Source: Antedon mediterranea (taxonomy: Eukaryota; Echinodermata; Crinoidea; Comatulida; Antedonidae). From it: 64,000 bases of DNA. Shown piece after piece: positions 1 to 15,000 of this stretch (positions are counted from its first letter, which is position 1; every line of letters starts with the position of its first letter). Below the pieces are notes generated by a model. That model was given only the letters and a program-made list of their open reading frames with translations. It did no database searches and was not told the DNA's origin. The stretch lies in the NCBI RefSeq assembly GCF_964355755.1, contig NC_092671.1, forward strand, positions 3,235,001 to 3,299,000, written 5' to 3'. The position numbers and the translations under genes are program-made.

Positions 1-3000
1 CGCATACTTGATCGTGATCTATGCATGTGAATTTATCTTTACATTGGAATTCAGTTTGGTCGCAGCTATGTATACAGTGCGTCTCGTCATCATTTCCGTA
101 CGGACAATCAACGATTCCATCGCAGACACTTGAGAACAGTATACACGTTCCGTCGTTGCAGACAAACTCCGTAGTTTTGCATTTAGAGAAGCAGTTTGTT
201 TCATCCTCAATGGAGTTACCACAATCTTTAATACCATCGCATACTTTTTGTTTTGGTATACAAACACCGGAGTTGCATTGGAATTCACCTTTTGCACAAT
301 TTGATAAGCAGAATTCATCATCTCCAATAGGAAGACAATCGCGGACACCATCACAGACACGATCAGTCGAAATACAGTTTCCCTCTCTGCATCTGTATTC
401 AGTTTTCTTGTCACACGGCCACTTACAATGTTGTTCATCTTCGCCATATGGACAATCTTTCTTACCGTCGCAAATATTTTCAAATAACACGCAGCTTCTA
501 TCTGGACATTGGAATTCATTTTTCTCACAAACTCTTAGGCAATGTTTTTCATCTTCGTTCTCTGGGCAGTGTTTATGGCCATCGCAAACTTGTTCAGTAG
601 GAATACAAGAACCGTCTCGACACTGATGCTCACCGAATTCACAGACGCTCTTACAGACCTTTTCATCTTCACCGGATGGACAATCGATGATGCCATTACA
701 CAGCTTGTGAATGCTTATACATGGCCCATGTACACATGGAAACTCTTCCTTTTTACATCTTTGGTTGCAGTTAAGTTCGTCAGCGCCATGAGCACAGTCA
801 ACGTGCCCATTACACACTTGTTCACGAGTGATGCACGTGCCATCGTAAGGACAGAGGAAGTCATGACCAGTACATAGTGGATCACACGTCTTTTCATCTT
901 CGCCTTCTGGTAAACAGTCTTTAACGTGATCGCACACTTTTGTGTACGGTATACATGTGTTGTTTCTACATTGGAAATGGCCCGGTTGGCATTTGAATTC
1001 ACAGTTATGTTCGTCTTCGGAACCTGGACAGTCTTTGTAACCGTTACAAACTTTACTCTGCACAATAGACGATCCGTCAAAACATTGGAATTGTGTTGGA
1101 GAAGAAACTTGATCACAAAACTGCTCATCTTTCTGGGTTCCATAACAATCAACAATTGAATCACAAACTTGCGAATACAATATACAAGTACCGTCATCAC
1201 ACGAGTACTCGTTATGGCTGCATTTAAACTTGCAATTTTCTTCATCTATCCAACTTGGTTTACAGTCTGGTTGACCATCACATACCTTCTCTCGTGGTAT
1301 ACACTCTCCGTCAGGACATGTGAATTCTGTATCGACGCAATAAGTAGAACAATAAAATTCATCCTCACCGTCAGGCTTACAATCTTTAGCACCGTCGCAT
1401 ACAGTTTCATAATTTAGACAAGTTCCATCAAGGCAAACGAATTCACCATCGTCGCACGGTTTTATGCAATGCTTCTCATCTTCACCTGTAGGCTGGCAAT
1501 GAATGGTACCATCACACACTTTATGCAAGTCAATACACGAACCATCTAAGCATTGGAATTGATGGTAAGTACACGCAGCGTGGCAGTTTGCTTCATCGTT
1601 GTCGCAGTTTGGTTCGGTATTACAAACGTTCTCAAAAGGTAGGCAAGAACCATCGTTACATTGGAATTCATGATATTGACATACTTGATCGCAACTGTGT
1701 TCATCCTCTCCGGTTGGTGCACAATCAGTCTTGCCATCACATACATCTGAATACGGTATACATGTTCCATCGGCACATTGGAATTGGTAAGGAGTACAGA
1801 TAGGTAGGCAATGATGTTCATCTTCACCTTCAGGCCAACATTGTTTTTCACCATCACATACTTTACTAAATGGAATACACGTACCGTTGTGACATCGGAA
1901 CTCCCCATAGTGACATTTCGATGCACAGTGATTTTCATCTTCTCCGCTGTAACCACAATCAAATTTACCATCACATACCTGTGCGTTGTGTATACACGTG
2001 TTGTCGGCGCACTGGAACTTAGTTGGTGAGCAGCGATGAGAACATGCGGTTTCGTCTTCGCCGCTTGGATAACAATCCATTACACCGTCACAAATATTTT
2101 GGTATGAGATACAAGAGAAATCGTTACATTGAAATTCATCCTTATGACATTCTGGCGCACAAACCTTTTCTTCTTCGCCCCAAGCACAATCCGCGTATCC
2201 ATTACAGATTTGATCGAATGAAATACATTTTCCGTCTTTGCACTGAAACTCGCCCTTTCTACATTTGTGTTCACAGTTGTTTTCATCTTCGCCGTTTGAG
2301 CACTGTTGTTCTTTATCACATACGTGTTCGTATTGTATACATTTACCATCTAAACAGCTGAATTCATCATATAGACAAGGATGTTTACAATTATGTTCAT
2401 CTTCCCCGCTGCCACGACAATCTTTATTTCCATTACAAAGTAAATCATTTTGAATACATGAACCATCCGGGCAGAGGAATTCGTGATGTCCGCATGGGCC
2501 CGAACAAAGTTTCTCATCTTCGGCTTCATGGCAGTCCGATACTCCATTGCAGAGGCTTGTAATTGAAATACAAACACCGTTCAAACATCTAAATTTCCCA
2601 ACGTTGCATTCAAATTGACAGAATATTTCATCCAGACCGGACGGCCAGCAGTCTACCTTACCATCACAGACATTGTTTGGGTTGAGACACTTACCGCTCG
2701 GGCATCGAAATTGATGGAATGGACATGGAGATTCACAGAAACTTTCATCTTCGCCGTCAGGCTCGCAATCTATATAATGATTACAAACATCAGATTCTCT
2801 TAAGCATTTACCGTCGTTACACACGAATTTACCTTCACAGTTTGAGACACAGTTCTTCTCGTCATCGCCGGTATCACTGCAGTCCATCACGCCGTCGCAA
2901 ACCTTCTGAAACGGCAAACAAGTCCCGTCCTCACAATGATACTCCCCGGCTTCACATACGTAAAAGCAATGAGTTTCGTCGTCCCCGAGTAAACAGTCCT

Positions 3001-6000
3001 GATGGCCGTCGCAGATTTTAGATTTGGATAGACAACGCCCATCGCACGGGAATTGGTAGCGATTACATTTATGTTGACAATTTAATTCGTCTTCACCGTC
3101 TTCACAATCATTATAGGCGTTGCAAAGGTTACTAGAGTGAATACATGTACCATCTATACATTGGAATTCATCGGGTTTGCACAAAGCAATACAGTGGTCC
3201 TCATCTTCTCCATGCGGAAGACAATGTATTACGCCATCACACACCTCATGCGTAAAGATACAACTTCCGGAATGACATTGGAACTGATCAGACGGACACG
3301 GTGCTCGGCAACCTAATTCGTCTTCGTTATGTGGACAATCATGCACGCCATCACAAACCTTTGATTTTGGGATGCAATCGAATTTACAGGCATATTCTTC
3401 TGTTTGGCAATTTGGCTTACAGTTTTGTTCGTCTTCTTTTGCGTGTAAACAGTCAATGGTTCCATCACATACTCGCTTGTAATCAATACAAGTGCCGTCT
3501 AAGCACTGAAACTCCTCGTGTTTACACGGAGAATGGCAAAACTTTTCATCATCTCCTCCAGGAAAGCAATCAACAGTTCCGTCACATAATTTATCAAATG
3601 GTAAACATTGTCCATCCGGACAAATTGAATCATGAACACCGCATATAAAGTTACAATTTAACTCATCTTCGCCTCCGGTACAATCTTTTACCGCATTACA
3701 TACTTTTGCTTGGTCTAGACATTCACCATTATAGCACTGAAACTTGTATTCACACGGTGCTTTGCAGTAGTCTTCATCTTCCCCGTACGGTAAGCAGTCA
3801 ATATTGTGGTCACATACGTTATCGTAGGAGATACATGATCCATCGCTGCATTGGAATTCCCCAGAGTGACAGTCGGGGCGACAGTGATTTTCATCATCGT
3901 TTGTATATTCGCAGTCAATCTTACCGTCACAAACCTTGCTAAACTCAATACACGTTCCGTCGTTACATTTGAATTCTTTATGTTCACAGTTCGGTGTACA
4001 ATGTAGTTCGTCTTCACAAGATGGATGACAATCTGCGTGCCCATCACATATCTGATTGAAATCAATACAAGTCCCATCTATGCATTGGAACGACCCTGGA
4101 TGACAATGACTGTGACAATGTAATTCGTCGTCCCCATTTGGCACGCAATCTTGCTCACCGTTACAGACTTTACTTAAAGGAATACATTTTTTATTAAGGC
4201 ATTGGAATTCATCGAATTGACATTTAGAAAGACAGATATCTTCATCATCACCCGACTCGGGACAATCTCGAATTTTATTGCATACTTTTGATCTTGGAAG
4301 ACAACTACCATCGGCGCATTGATACTGGTCCTCACGACATGTTGGGTTACAATGAAGTTCGTCTTCGTGTCCGCTCGGACAATCTACAGCACCATTACAA
4401 ACGTCATCGTATAGAATACAGGAACCATCAATACACTGGAAATGTCCGGGTTCGCAAATCGGTCGACAATTCTTTTCATCGTCTCCATGGTGACAATGTT
4501 TGACCCCATCACAAACGCGCACTTGTAAAATGCATTCACCCGATGAACATTGGAACTCGTCATCGCGACATGGTCTTAAACAAAACTGTTCGTCTTCTCC
4601 TCCTTTGCAGTCGTTTTTTCCGTCACATACATTAGTTATTGCGATACATGTTCTATTGAGGCATTGGAATTGATCTGGTAAGCAGATAGGATTACAGTTT
4701 AATTCATCTGCTGATGTGAACAGGCAGTCAATAACACCATCACACACTTTATAGTTTATGATACAGACACCTTCAGGACATGAGAATTGATTGTAACTGC
4801 ACCTTGGATTACACAATGCTTCATCCTCCGCACCTACACACGATATATGTCCGTCACAGATTTTCGAATATGGTTGACATGTACCATCGTTACAATGGAA
4901 ATCACTGGAACCACATTTTGAATAGCAATTATGTTCATCATCTGCATCAGGCCAGCAGTCTTTTACCCCATTACACACTTGGTCGTTACTTATACATGTT
5001 CCATTCTTGCACACGTATTGTGTTTCGGTGCATGGCTTTTTGCAATTCCATTCGTCATCTCCAGTGATTGGACAATTTTTGTACCCATTGCATAGTTTGT
5101 ATTTTGAAATGCATGTACCGTCTCTACATAGATATTCCTTACTGTCGCATTGTGGAGAGCAACTTGCTTCGTCTTTACCGGAAGGACAATCTTGGTTCGA
5201 ATCGCACACATGATCGATTGTTATACATGTTTTGTCTTCGCATTGGAACTCATCAGTACGGCAATTAGGAAAACAGTTTAATTCATCTTCTTTAAATAGA
5301 GGGCAGTTAGGATAACCATCACAGATATTCTCATAGTCAACACACGTTCCATCTTTACACTGTAACTGACCGCGTTGACATACCGGATGACAGTTTAATT
5401 CGTCTTCACCAAATAGTTTACAGTCTTTTGTTCCATCGCAAACATTTTTAAATGGAAGACAAAGCCCATCAAAACATTGGAACTGTTCTGTTTTACATGG
5501 CGGAGAGCAGTTTTTCTCATCTTCACCTGCAGGTTGACAGTCAGTGTTACCATCACAGACGCGGTTGTATGAAATGACAGTTCCATCGAAACACTGAAAA
5601 TAATGATGAGGTACAGATGGTATACAGTTTTCTTCATCTTCTCCATCCGGGTAACAATCTACGTGTGAATCGCATACGCTAGAATAAGGTAAACATGACC
5701 AATCACGACAGGAATACTCGGTAAGATGACAGTTATAATCACAATGTTGTTCATCGTCAGAACTTGCACAATCATTATTTCCATCACAGACTTTATGTAT
5801 CCCAATACACGTTCCATCCGCACACTGGAACTCATCAGAAAGACAGATCTTCTTACAGTAACTTTCATCCTCACCTTCAGCACAATCGATCACAAAATCG
5901 CATATTTTCTCATAAGGAACACAGAGACTGGAATTGCACCATAAATCTCCAACAGAACATTTTGTTAGACAGTCTTCTTCGTCGTCACCAAAGCGAGGAC

Positions 6001-9000
6001 AGTCTTTATTACCGTCACAAACCATTTCTTTATTAATGCAAGAACCGTCTCGACATGTGTACTTGCCTTTTTGACAAGGCTTATCGCAATGTAGTTCGTC
6101 TTCACCAGTAGGGCAATCTTGGAGACCATCACAAACACGATTTAATGAAAGGCATTCTCTATTACTGCAGATAAATTCGTGATCACACACGGGAAAACAG
6201 TCAGTCTCATCTTCGCCACCATCGCAATCTTTCTTGCCATCACATACGATAGAATCCGGTAAACAAACCCCATATGAACATTGGAATTCTGCAGCCTTAC
6301 AGCCTGGAGTGCAAAACAGCTCGTCTTCATTTGTTGAACAGTCTTTTTCACCATTACATACGTCAGGTAGAGGAATACATAGCCCGTCAAGACATTGATA
6401 TTGATTTGCTTTACAAGGTGGGTGACAATGTGCTTCATCATCTCCTGTTACTGGACAGTCTTTCATTCCATTGCAAATAAGTTCACGATAAATACAAGTA
6501 CCATCAATACACTTGTGTTGGTCAGCATCGCAATTAGATTGGCAATTCGATTCATCAGCGCTGTTCGATGCTCTGGCTTCTTCTAAACAATCTGGTTTAC
6601 CATCGCAAACTAAACTATACGCAATACATTTACCGTTCGGACATTGGAATTCTTTGCATATTGGTCGACAGTTCATTTCGTCTTTTGCATGTGTGCAGTC
6701 TTCTTTGCCGTCACAAACTTTGGAAAAGTGAATGCATTGGCCGTCACTACATTGGAATTGTTGATGTGAGCAATGAGCGTGACAATTCCATTCATCTTCG
6801 CCATGTGGACAATCGTGATTGCTATCGCACAAGAACTCATTTGGAACACATGAATCATCATTACAACGGAAATGGCCATTACTACATTCAGTCTGGCAAT
6901 GTTGTTCATCTTCGGCACCTGGCCAGCAATCTTTCTTACCATCACATATTCTCCAATAGTTAATACAAGTACCGTCAGGACAACGTAGTTCACCGTTAAA
7001 ACAGTTATGACAGTCGACTTCGTCTTCTTCCCACGTACAATCAGGAATATTGTCGCATTGTTTCGATAAATCAATACATGTTCCATCATTGCATTTAAAT
7101 TCATTGTGTGAACAGCCGCAATTCTTTTCATCTTCACCCCAAGCACAGTCATTTTGACCGTTACACACTTTTGAACTAGAAATGCACGATTCATCTTTGC
7201 ATTCGAATTCGTATTGTGAACACCGACAGTCTATCTCGTCTTCGCCCCAGGAACAGTCGCTATGACCATCACATATTTTGGATTTAGGAATACAGGAGCC
7301 ATCTTTACATTCAAATTCGTGACTGGTACATTCACAATCTTTCTCGTCTTCACCCCAGGAACAGTCGCTATGACCATCACATGTTTTAGATTTAGGAATA
7401 CAGGAGCCATCTTTACATTCAAATTCGTGACTGGTACATTCACAATCTTTCTCGTCTTCACCCCAGGAACAGTCGCTGCGACCATCACATATTTTAGATT
7501 TAGGAATACAAGAGCCATCTTTACATTCAAACTCATGACTGGTACATCCACAATCATTCTCGTCTTCGTCCCAGGAACAGTCGTTGTGACCATCACATCT
7601 TTTAGATTTAGGAATACAGGCGCCATCTTTACATTGGAACTCGTGACTGGTACATTCACAATCTTTCTCGTCTTCGCCCCAGGAACAGTTGCTATGACCA
7701 TCACATATTTTAGATTTAGGAATACAGGAGTCATCTTTACATTCAAACTCGTGGCTGGTACATCCACAATCTTGTTCGTCTTCGCCCCAGGAACAGTCGC
7801 TATGACCATCACATATTTTAGATTTAGGAATACAGGAGCCATCTTTACATTCAAACTCGTGACTGGTACATTCACAATCTTTCTCGTCTTCGTCCCAGGA
7901 ACAGTCGCTATGACCATCACATATTTTAGATTTAGGAATACAGGAGCCATCTTTACATTCGAACTCGTGGCTGGTACATCCACAATCTTGTTCGTCTTCG
8001 CCCCAGGAACAGTCACTATAACCATCACATATTTTAGATTTAGGAATACAGGAGCCATCTTTACATTCAAACTCGTGACTGGTACATCCACAATCTTGTT
8101 CGTCTTCGCCCCAGGAACAGTCGCTATGACCATCACATATTTTAGATTTAGGAATACAGGAGCCATCTTTACATTCAAACTCGTGGCTGGTACACTCACA
8201 ATCTTTCTCATCTTCGTCCCAGGAACAGTCGCTGCGACCATCACATATTTTAGATTTAGGAATACAGGAGCCATCTTTACATTTAAACTCGTGGCTGGTA
8301 CATTCACAATCTTTCTCGTCTTCGCCCCAGGAACAGTCGCTACGACCATCACATATTTTAGATTTAGGAATACAGGAGCCATCTTTACATTCAAACTCAT
8401 GACTGGTACATTCACAATCTTTATCATCTTCGCCCCAGGAGCAGTCGCTATGACCATCACATATTTTAGATTTAGGAATACAGGAGCCATCTTTGCATTC
8501 AAACTCGTGACTGGTACATCCACAATCTTTCTCGTCTTCGCCCCAGGAACAGTCGCTATGACCATCACATATTTTAGATTTAGAAATGCAGGAGCCATCT
8601 TTGCATTCAAACTCGTGGCTGATACATCCACAATCATTCTCGTCTTCGCCCCAGGAACAGTCGCTGCGACCATCACATATTTTAGATTTAGGAATACAGG
8701 AGCCATCTTTACATTCAAACTCGTGGCTGGTACATTCACAATCTTTCTCGTCTTCGCCCCAGGAACAGTCGCTACGACCATCACATATTTTAGATTTAGG
8801 AATACAGGAGCCATCTTTACATTCAAACTCGTGGCTGGCACATCCACAATCTTGTTCGTCTTCGCCCCAGGAACAGTCGCTATGACCATCGCATCTTTTA
8901 GATTTAGGAATACAGGAGCCATCTTTACATTCAAACTCGTGACTGGTACATCCACAATCTTTCTCATCTTCGCCCCATGAGCAGTCGCTATGACCATCAC

Positions 9001-12000
9001 ATATTTTAGATTTAGGAATACAGGAGCCATCTTTACATTCATACTCGTGACTGGTACATTCACAATCTTTCTCGTCTTCGTTCCAGGAACAGTCGCTATG
9101 ACCATCGCATCTTTTAGATTTAGGAATACAGGAGCCATCTTTGCATTCAAACTCGTGACTGGTACATCCACAATCTTGTTCGTCTTCACCCCAGGAACAG
9201 TCGCTGCGACCATCACATATTTTAGATTTAGGAATACATGAGCCATCTTTACATTCAAACTCGTGACTGGTACATTCACAATCTTTCTCGTCTTCACCCC
9301 AGGAACAGTCGCTACGACCATCACATATTTTAGATTTAGGAATACAGGAGCCATCTTTACATTCAAACTCGTGGCTGGTACATTCACAATCTGTCTCGTC
9401 TTCACCCCAGGAACAGTCGCTACGCCCATCACATACTTCAGATTTAGGAATACAGGAGCTATCTTTGCATTCAAACTCGTGACTGGTACAACCGCACTCT
9501 AATTCGTCCTCACCCCAGGAACAGTCATCATAACCATTACACACTTTAATTTCTGGAATACAGTTTCCGTTTTTGCATTCAAATTCATAGTTTGTACAGG
9601 CACAGTTCTTTTCATCTTCACCCCATATGCAATCTTTGTAGCCATCACACTGTTTAGATGTTGGGATACAATCATCATTGCTACACCTAAATTCCTTACA
9701 ATCACAGTTTTGCTCGTCTTCCTCGCTGATACAGTCCACAGTCCCATCACACAGCCAACTTTTATCAATACACGCACCTTCCTTGCACCTAAACTGATCT
9801 TTAAGGCAAATATTAGTAGTACACACTTGTTCGTTTTCGTCATCATGTTTAGGACAATCCAAAACACCGTCGCAAAGCCAGAAAGATTCTATACATCTGC
9901 CACCTTCACACAAAAATCTTCCGCCAGGGCATGCCTTTCTGCCCGAGCATTCTTTTTCGCTTTCATCTTCGTGGCCACTGCAATCGGGTATTCCGTCACA
10001 TGTGAATTCGTAAGGTAAACACACGCCGTCGTTGCATTGAAATGGACACGTGGGTTGATAGCCTCGTTGATGAATACTCCTGCATGTTTCATCGTGTTCA
10101 TCGCCGTGATCATGGCAGTGCGGCACGTTGTCACAAAGGTGGCGCAAGCTCAAACACGTGTTATCATCCGAACATGAAAACCCGGATATTCCATTGTCAA
10201 GACTACATAAATCTGTAAACATAAACAACATACGTTATGCATACAAGTGTAACCTAGTTTAACTAAATGAAAAACCTTACACGTGTAAACATCAATACAG
10301 ATTACACGTGATTTATTATGGAGGGACACCAACCTGACAACACTATTACTTTAAGATACTCAATTAAATGGAGTTTCTTGTAGTAGTTTTATAAATTTTA
10401 GGAAATGTGTGGGTTTCATCTTGCAGTAATGTTATAGTTTATGACTTTCTACATCTTTTATTTACAATAAAGACGACCACATTTTATAATAATGTTATTA
10501 AAGTCAGAAATTGAACATGATGTCAAATCAGTGTTACGTGTCGTGGAGTAGGAATCATACAGTGTATTAAAGAGGCACACGGTATACTTACCCACTCGAT
10601 AGTTTAAAAGAGAAAATAACCCGCCATTAGTACGCTTCGCTGTTACGTTCTGTAAATGAATTGAAATGGATGACCTTTATTCACTGGTTTATATAATTAT
10701 AATAATATCCTGGATTTATAAAGTGCCTAATGTTGTGAAACGTTTAAGCGCTGTACAAGCCACTAAAAAAAAATGATAAACCCAAACCAAAGTTTTTTTT
10801 CATTTGCATTTTAATAAATTAATAGGAAACATTATCCAGTTGTGTAGCGGTCTACATTATTTTTTATGAACAAAACTTGAATTTTATTTGTCTAAATCAT
10901 TTTAATTAAAATTATATAACGCCCTCTATAATAGCAGCCCATACGTTATAACAAGTACGCCCTCTATACCGTCACACAACTAATGTTCTCCCTCTAGCGG
11001 TGTAGGAAGTTTTACCATTTTTTGAAAAAACAAGACTATATTGTGTCTTTCGCTGATATACGTTTACCTAAAATAAAATAAAAAATAATATGCTGAAATG
11101 TATCAGCGACCGGGATTTTATTGAAAACGATTAAAAGAGCAAGGGTAGAAAATATAATCATCTCGGTTTGCAGTTATTGAATTATTCACTTGGTTGTTAT
11201 AATTTAATTTTTGAATCAGGTATTGTACCACATTAGTGTACCAAAATTATAGCCCCTATTTACAAAGATGCTGATAATTACATAGGGATGACTTTACTCA
11301 GTTGTATATGGACATATTTACGGTCATTATTATTTTATGGTGCAAGAATACCAGGGTGAAGAGGAAATTCAGAGATGGTTACTCAACAAATGAAACATAT
11401 ATTCGTACTCCATTCTTTATTAATTATATTTACATAAAAAACTACTACAAGAAAGCGTTTGACCGATCTTTGTGGAGTAACTGAATACCATGTAGTATAA
11501 TGGTAAAGTCATTTAGAAGTCTTGTGTTAAATGCAATGGTTAATTTCTTTCTATGCAAAGTTTTAGTACGACAAAAAAACTTGTCCCCACTTTTATTTGT
11601 TATTTATCTTTAGGTTATAAGTGATTTCAGAAAAGCTAATAAAAGATTTGGAAAAACTGCACACGCGGGTTTATAGAAAACCAACAGGCATAAACTTATT
11701 ACTGCGCTACGATAGTCACGTTGTATACGCAAGTATAAAATGTCCCTCATTTAACTATATAAAATCGGGCATACATGCTATAATCGTCTCATTTTTTAAA
11801 TTATGAATGTGACAATTATTTAAGGAAGATTTAAGCTAGAGCTTGAAAAACCCGGATGAACTACTAACCACCATCATACAGAACTTAAAACCAACATACA
11901 GCAATAACACTACAGAAATTGAAACAGATAAAATTGAAATACCAGTCCAAATAATCATCAAAGAAAAGAAATCTGCAAACTCGGCGAAACAACAACTAAG

Positions 12001-15000
12001 CCAACTAAGTAACAATATCAATAAAACATTGTCCCTATATTTACACGTAGAAAAGTTAATAATGTTAATAACATTATTGAAGTTGAAAGAAAACCAACTA
12101 TAATATACATTTGAATGTGTGATGCAAGTTATGTTGGATGTACATGCCGACATCTCTACCAATGCATTACTAGGACGCAAACGATTATTGTACTGCTGAC
12201 GAGAAATGGTTCTCGAAACATGTCACTCAAGAGAGTTCCTTTTTATGTAGCTGAATATGTGGAAACGACCAAATATAAAAAGAAAGGCATTAACATTGAG
12301 GGGGGTGTTACGAAAATGGACGTGGTACTCTAGGGAAAAGCAACTGAGGAGGAGGCGAACAAACTGGTAGTAGGCCTAGGGAATAACAATACTATAACGG
12401 CCCTACTGAAAAAAAACCCAGATCGAGCACCATTGAAGTAAATATGAATTTAATATTTTATTTAAAATACTACGATCATTCATGTTTGTTTTGATGCAGT
12501 TAGGTGAATATGTTGAAACAACAAAATACAGAAGGAAAGTTTAAAACTTGAGGAAGGTTGCACAATAATGGACGTGGTACTATGGGAGCGACTGAGGAAT
12601 TACATTGAAGTATGTATAAATTTTATATATTATTTAATATACTATGATCATGCATATTTGTTTTCCCTTTTATGTAGCTAGGTGAATATGTTAAAACCAC
12701 CAAGTACAAAAGAAAAATCTTAGCACTAAAAAAAATGAATGGACAAGAAATATGCTATGCAAATTAGCTTTGACAGAATTCATACCGAAAGTAATACTAC
12801 AAGGATTATTTTAATGTGTGTAATGTGTGTGTGTTTTAAAGATATATTGTCCCCCTGAAAAATATTTTTTATTTCAAAATTGTTTTTGAATGTGTCATTT
12901 TATTGTCACATAATAGTAGTTATTCACGTTAACCAAACAATTATTTACCTGAAAAAATACTTAAATTGTCTGTCAGAAAATGGTTTTTGGGTTATAATTA
13001 AACGTTTCTTTTATCTTTTTATACGTGAATAACAATTTTTTTTTGTTTGTTACAGAAGTGAATAACTTTTGTATTTGAAGTAAAATACAAGAATTGTGCA
13101 ATTGAAATTGAAAAATAAAAAATACTGAATCTGTAAAAGATGACGTGCTTATTAAATAATTTAAATCAAAATGATCTAAACAATATTACTTTATTATACT
13201 AAACAGGTTCAATTTCTGTCACTTTAGTTTATTTTATTGCTAAGGTCAAGTCTGGGGGTCACTTCATCAAGCCTAGATGCTTCAAGTGTGAAACAATTGT
13301 ATCCTATTACAAACAAAAACTTTAATATTATATGAACTGTTTTGATAATAATTCAATGATTATCTGACAGCGAATCACAGTATTATTTATCGGTCTAGAT
13401 TGACAGTCAAATGGGACTCATTGTAAATAACAGAAATATTGTTTTGAGTATTTGACAGTGAATTATTATAATACTAGCCTAGGTTGACAGCAAGAACAAA
13501 GTCATTATTTATTGAACAAGATTTTACAGATTACTGTCTACATGCATCTATATAATACTGTATTATCAGCAATTTTTGTCATAGACTCTTCTCCCAGATA
13601 TGCTTTGGGGTTTGTAATTTTAGCATGACCCGTCCTAGTTTACACATTGTCAAAAACATCGGCCTCTAGAACTGCTGCTTGCTTATAGCTTCTGAATGAG
13701 TAGTCCTCTTGGGACGTAGCTGGCAAAAGCAGAAGCGTGAAAAATTCGGTTAACAAGCACGCCCTCTATATCGTCACACAGCAACGTTCACGGCGCGGTC
13801 TGAAATGTAGTAATATATTCTCCAAAAATTGCCTCGCATATTAGCTGTTAAAATTAATATCCAGTATATAAAGATACATAATAATCAGATTTGGTCTGAA
13901 TGGATCACCCTTGTTAAATATTTTTTTGGAGGGAGACCTTCAAATTTTGTACCTTCCTGGGTTTTGCCTCGTTTATTATTTATATTTAAATTTTTATTTT
14001 GTTTACCTTGAAAGAGAGAAAGAAATAAATGTTATGAATGAAAAAAAAATTCTTTATGAGCTGTTTCCTATTTGTGTCATGCTAACTGGTCATAATGTGT
14101 GTCTTTAATATTAGGTCCTTTCTTAAGAGTGCCGCGAGTGGATAGTTTGAATATCATTAACAGTATCAATTTTGAAATTAAAGTCCCAGCAAATGGAATG
14201 TGCATATTATAATCGATATTCACGACCTGATAATAATAATACCATGGATCCAGATCAGACTTATTTTTAGCCCATGTGGGCCACCCATAATTCAAACGGT
14301 ACCGGTACTACTGTACTATTAACTATTCCAGATGTTCCTCTGGAGTGAGCAAGAGTTTGAGACTGAAAACAAATGATAAAAGGACGTTATCTAAATCGTC
14401 AGGAATACTAAATTAAATGGAATGTTAATTAAATTTTCTTCCTTTCGAAATACATGGGAATCCGTTCAGAATCTGAATTCTACTACTCTTAAATATATAG
14501 ATACTAATCCTGTGAGAATTACTGGGAAAGGTAAAGGTGTTTGAATTTGGATGATAAATGGAGTAATTGGTACAAATATGGCTAAAATATTTATCATAAA
14601 TATACATATATTTTTGACTTAATTTTTTATTTTACTGTTTTTGCAAGTTGTAAAGAATTCTGTATGCATGTTTTAACGTTTTAATTTCTATAGGACCATA
14701 TGTAAAACAGGTGATACATCTACACCTGATATGTTTTTATCCTGTATTATTTTGTATAACTGTTGGTATTATCCATATGAATAATTATTCTCATCACTGT
14801 TCGATTTGTTCGATTTTCTTAGAATAAAAATATTAAGCAACACATTACTTTTGTAAAATATAAAGGGAATTGAATTGAATAGTCGGTTGTGTATGTTGCG
14901 ATATTTATTGTTGTAAAGTCTATAAATAAAATTGTTATACAAATGACAATTATATAAATTATTCACAATATTTTTAATTTAAATGAATTATAATAAAAAT

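Larger units (their letters stand above)
10948..13790. repeat. Pair of 40-bp direct repeats about 2.8 kb apart
   Basis: The segments at 10948-10988 and 13751-13790 both read aacaagYacgccctctata then Ycgtcacaca, with a few differences. They bracket the Penelope-like remnant and the triplicated block. They may be two copies of a short dispersed repeat, or the edges of an inserted or duplicated segment; the sequence does not decide. Confidence 0.4.

Noticed and set aside
7231-9474. 747-codon minus-strand ORF and 572-codon plus-strand ORF over the 117-bp repeats
   Set aside because: They are other frames of the LDLa array of gene A; the repeat length keeps all frames open. The peptides lack Cys and known domains.
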